64,000 nt of DNA from Gonatopus flavifemur. Its lineage: Eukaryota > Arthropoda > Insecta > Hymenoptera > Dryinidae. Positions 63,325-64,000 of the stretch are shown here, one piece after another. The notes beneath the pieces are model-generated. The model searched no databases and was not told where the DNA came from. It was given only the letters and a program-made list of their open reading frames with translations. A program made the position numbers and the translations under genes. Each line of letters begins with the position of its first letter. Within the stretch, counting starts at the first letter, position 1. The stretch is taken from contig JAFFJZ010000002.1 in the NCBI GenBank assembly GCA_018340375.1, forward strand, positions 23,020,001 to 23,084,000, written 5' to 3'.

Positions 63325-64000
63325 AGAAGGAATGATTCAAATATCCTTGCACTTTTCAATTTTATTAATGATATATGACAGAAATCTTTTGTGTTCACCT
63401 TGGAAAATTGAAGGCAAAACTTCTTTTCAGGACAACAGCCCCAAATACGTACGATACTGTATCTGATAAAATACAGCAGTTAAAAATTCTAATGCAACAG
63501 ATTTATCCTATTGGGTGGGTTGTAGATTAAGAAAATTTCCATTCTTCCTTTCTGTAACGAAACTAACAAAGCAAGCCTCATTCATTGTATAAATATACAA
63601 ACTTCTTTGATTTTAATTTCATAATCCACAATAGAGAAGTTTGGAAACTTATGCACAATGAATTCAGAGTGAATAATTCAACATAGTGATTCTATTGACA
63701 TAATTTTAAATAATATACTCACACAATTGGAATTGAACTCAGGTCAATAACAACGTATCAACGTGTCATCGTTCCCAATTCTCTTTATCAAAATGATAAT
63801 CCCCTGCCTTCAACTACTCAATGCCAATTATTCTGACGTATCAATATTCTTTAGAAAGCAATAATGGATTTCAGCAATTTGGAGTCGTTAAAAAACATAG
63901 TTTACGTCAAAAAGAATACTATTATCAGCGATAAATATCAAATACGTCAACTGGGACTCTATGAAAAGTATTTAACACTTGATTCTATCCGAAGCAGGAT

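Noticed and set aside
1..64000. CRISPR arrays, operons, or viral gene blocks
   Set aside because: No regularly spaced identical repeats, no closely packed long frames and no recognisable viral proteins were seen.

Overview
This window looks like an arthropod, most probably insect, nuclear chromosome segment. The base composition is strongly AT-rich, and the only recognisable genes are spliced and belong to metazoan families. No bacterial operons, rRNA or CRISPR arrays are seen. The wealth of miniature inverted-repeat DNA elements suggests an insect genome, but the order cannot be fixed from this sequence alone.

Host genes. Two convergent genes are supported. On the + strand, the last coding exon (38261-38401) of an igloo/neurogranin-like calmodulin-binding IQ-motif protein is present; its earlier exons were not found. 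On the - strand, three consecutive in-phase exons (52091-51927, 50792-50535, 48871-48683) encode the C-terminus of a PHLDB/LL5-type protein, with its PH domain split over the last two. About 10.3 kb of AT-rich sequence with no recognised gene separates the two stop codons. PHLDB exons further upstream would lie beyond 52.1 kb, but none could be recognised.

Mobile DNA. Most of the rest is intron or intergenic DNA packed with non-autonomous DNA transposons. The main groups are: (i) about two dozen foldback elements ending CACTG/CACGG ... CAGTG/CCGTG, flanked by two-base direct repeats that are mostly TA, CA/TG or CG; (ii) four elements bounded by TTAA-like sites, three of them head-to-tail at 30.5-32.0 kb; (iii) a 2.07-kb hAT-type element with a perfect 8-bp target duplication (35050-37118); (iv) a 1.39-kb palindromic element flanked by TA (57326-58717); (v) relics of hAT and mariner transposase genes; (vi) CCCTGG-ended elements, an ACCCA-ended element carrying a tRNA-like sequence, and several repeats without clear class.

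Layout. 1-1045 no gene seen; 1046-1753 nested elements; 1.8-11 kb mostly unannotated with a few foldbacks; 11.5-14.8 kb and 17.7-27.9 kb dense element clusters; 28-30 kb sparse; 30.5-37.8 kb dense elements; 38.3 kb IQ-gene exon; 38.4-48.7 kb sparse; 48.7-52.1 kb PHLDB exons and introns; 52.9-63.3 kb dense elements, including multiply nested ones.

The most interesting observation is the two-base target duplication of the CACTG-ended elements. In two nested cases the empty target site can be read from the opposite arm of the host palindrome, and the duplication is confirmed there without any outside data.
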